Of a stretch of 5,618 bases of DNA, positions 5,474-5,618 are shown piece after piece. This DNA comes from Thermoplasmata archaeon (lineage in GTDB: Archaea; Thermoplasmatota; Thermoplasmata; Lutacidiplasmatales; UBA184). The stretch spans positions 1 through 5,618 of the forward strand of contig JAKIVW010000131.1 of NCBI GenBank assembly GCA_022750355.1, in the 5' to 3' direction. Within the stretch, counting starts at the first letter, position 1. Each line of letters starts with the position of its first letter. The position numbers and the translations under genes were made by a program. The notes beneath the pieces are model-generated. The model had not been told where the DNA came from. It worked only from the letters and a program-made list of their open reading frames with translations, and ran no database searches.

Positions 5474-5618
5474 ATGGGGCTCATCGAAGTTACTCCCGCA
5501 GCGCGGGATCAGGTCGTCAAGATCATGGAGAAGCAGCACGCCGCCCCCGGCGCGGCCCTGCGGCTGTTCGTCCAGGGGGGCGGTTGCTCCGGCCTTACCT
5601 ACGGCATGTCGTTCGACA
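5474..5618 (+). CDS. A-type Fe-S cluster carrier protein, N-terminal part (IscA/ErpA/HesB family)
   Basis: The frame starts at the ATG at 5474 and runs off the right edge, showing the first 48 residues. 'IEVTPAARDQVVKIM' (4-18) is the family's N-terminal strand and helix, and 'LRLFVQGGGCSGLTYG' (29-44) is its signature, with C38 as the first of three conserved cluster-binding cysteines. The other two would lie in the C-terminal C-G-C beyond the window. Known role: A-type carriers bind a 2Fe-2S or 4Fe-4S cluster, or iron, and pass it to client apoproteins. The subtype (IscA, SufA or ErpA) cannot be set from this fragment. The gene is divergent from the amidotransferase gene and has its own TATA-like box. 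Confidence 0.92.
   Translation, partial: MGLIEVTPAARDQVVKIMEKQHAAPGAALRLFVQGGGCSGLTYGMSFD

Overview
The window looks like archaeal chromosomal DNA, most likely from a GC-rich member of the Thermoplasmata (possibly an acid-soil or sediment lineage; the rank below class is a guess). Four things point there. The base composition is GC-rich with strongly GC-ending codons. The left edge carries a surface-protein repeat of the 'VTF-x-TGLP-x-G ... NGT ... GY-x-A-x-P-x-x-G' type common in that group. TATA-like boxes sit about 26-27 bases before start codons or likely transcription starts, as expected for leaderless archaeal transcripts. Intergenic gaps are short. No ribosomal RNA, tRNA, CRISPR array, insertion sequence or origin is visible.

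Layout. On the + strand, the C-terminal end of a membrane-anchored repeat-containing surface protein (to 455) is followed after 17 bases by a large polytopic family-2 glycosyltransferase (473-2650), and the two are probably cotranscribed. A 40-base convergent gap separates this pair from three genes on the - strand. In transcription order these are a class II glutamine amidotransferase (5359-4490), a nucleotidyltransferase-fold protein with an unrecognised N-terminal segment (4457-3558), and a Cas4-like PD-(D/E)XK nuclease with four cysteines suited to an Fe-S cluster (3491-2691). A 114-base divergent control region (5360-5473) then leads to the start of an IscA/ErpA/HesB-type Fe-S carrier gene on the + strand, cut by the window end.

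Working together. The surface protein and glycosyltransferase suggest a cell-envelope pair, in which the enzyme makes or extends a glycan at the membrane next to an anchored exported protein. The three - strand genes have gaps of 32 and 66 bases, and the middle one starts with a good Shine-Dalgarno, so they may form one operon driven by the TATA box before the amidotransferase. Their joint role is unknown. The solo Cas4-like nuclease has no CRISPR context, and its pairing with a nucleotidyltransferase and an amidotransferase is the most interesting association here, but nothing in the sequence proves a shared pathway. The control region between the amidotransferase and the Fe-S carrier gene has two outward-facing TATA-like boxes with inverted repeats between them.
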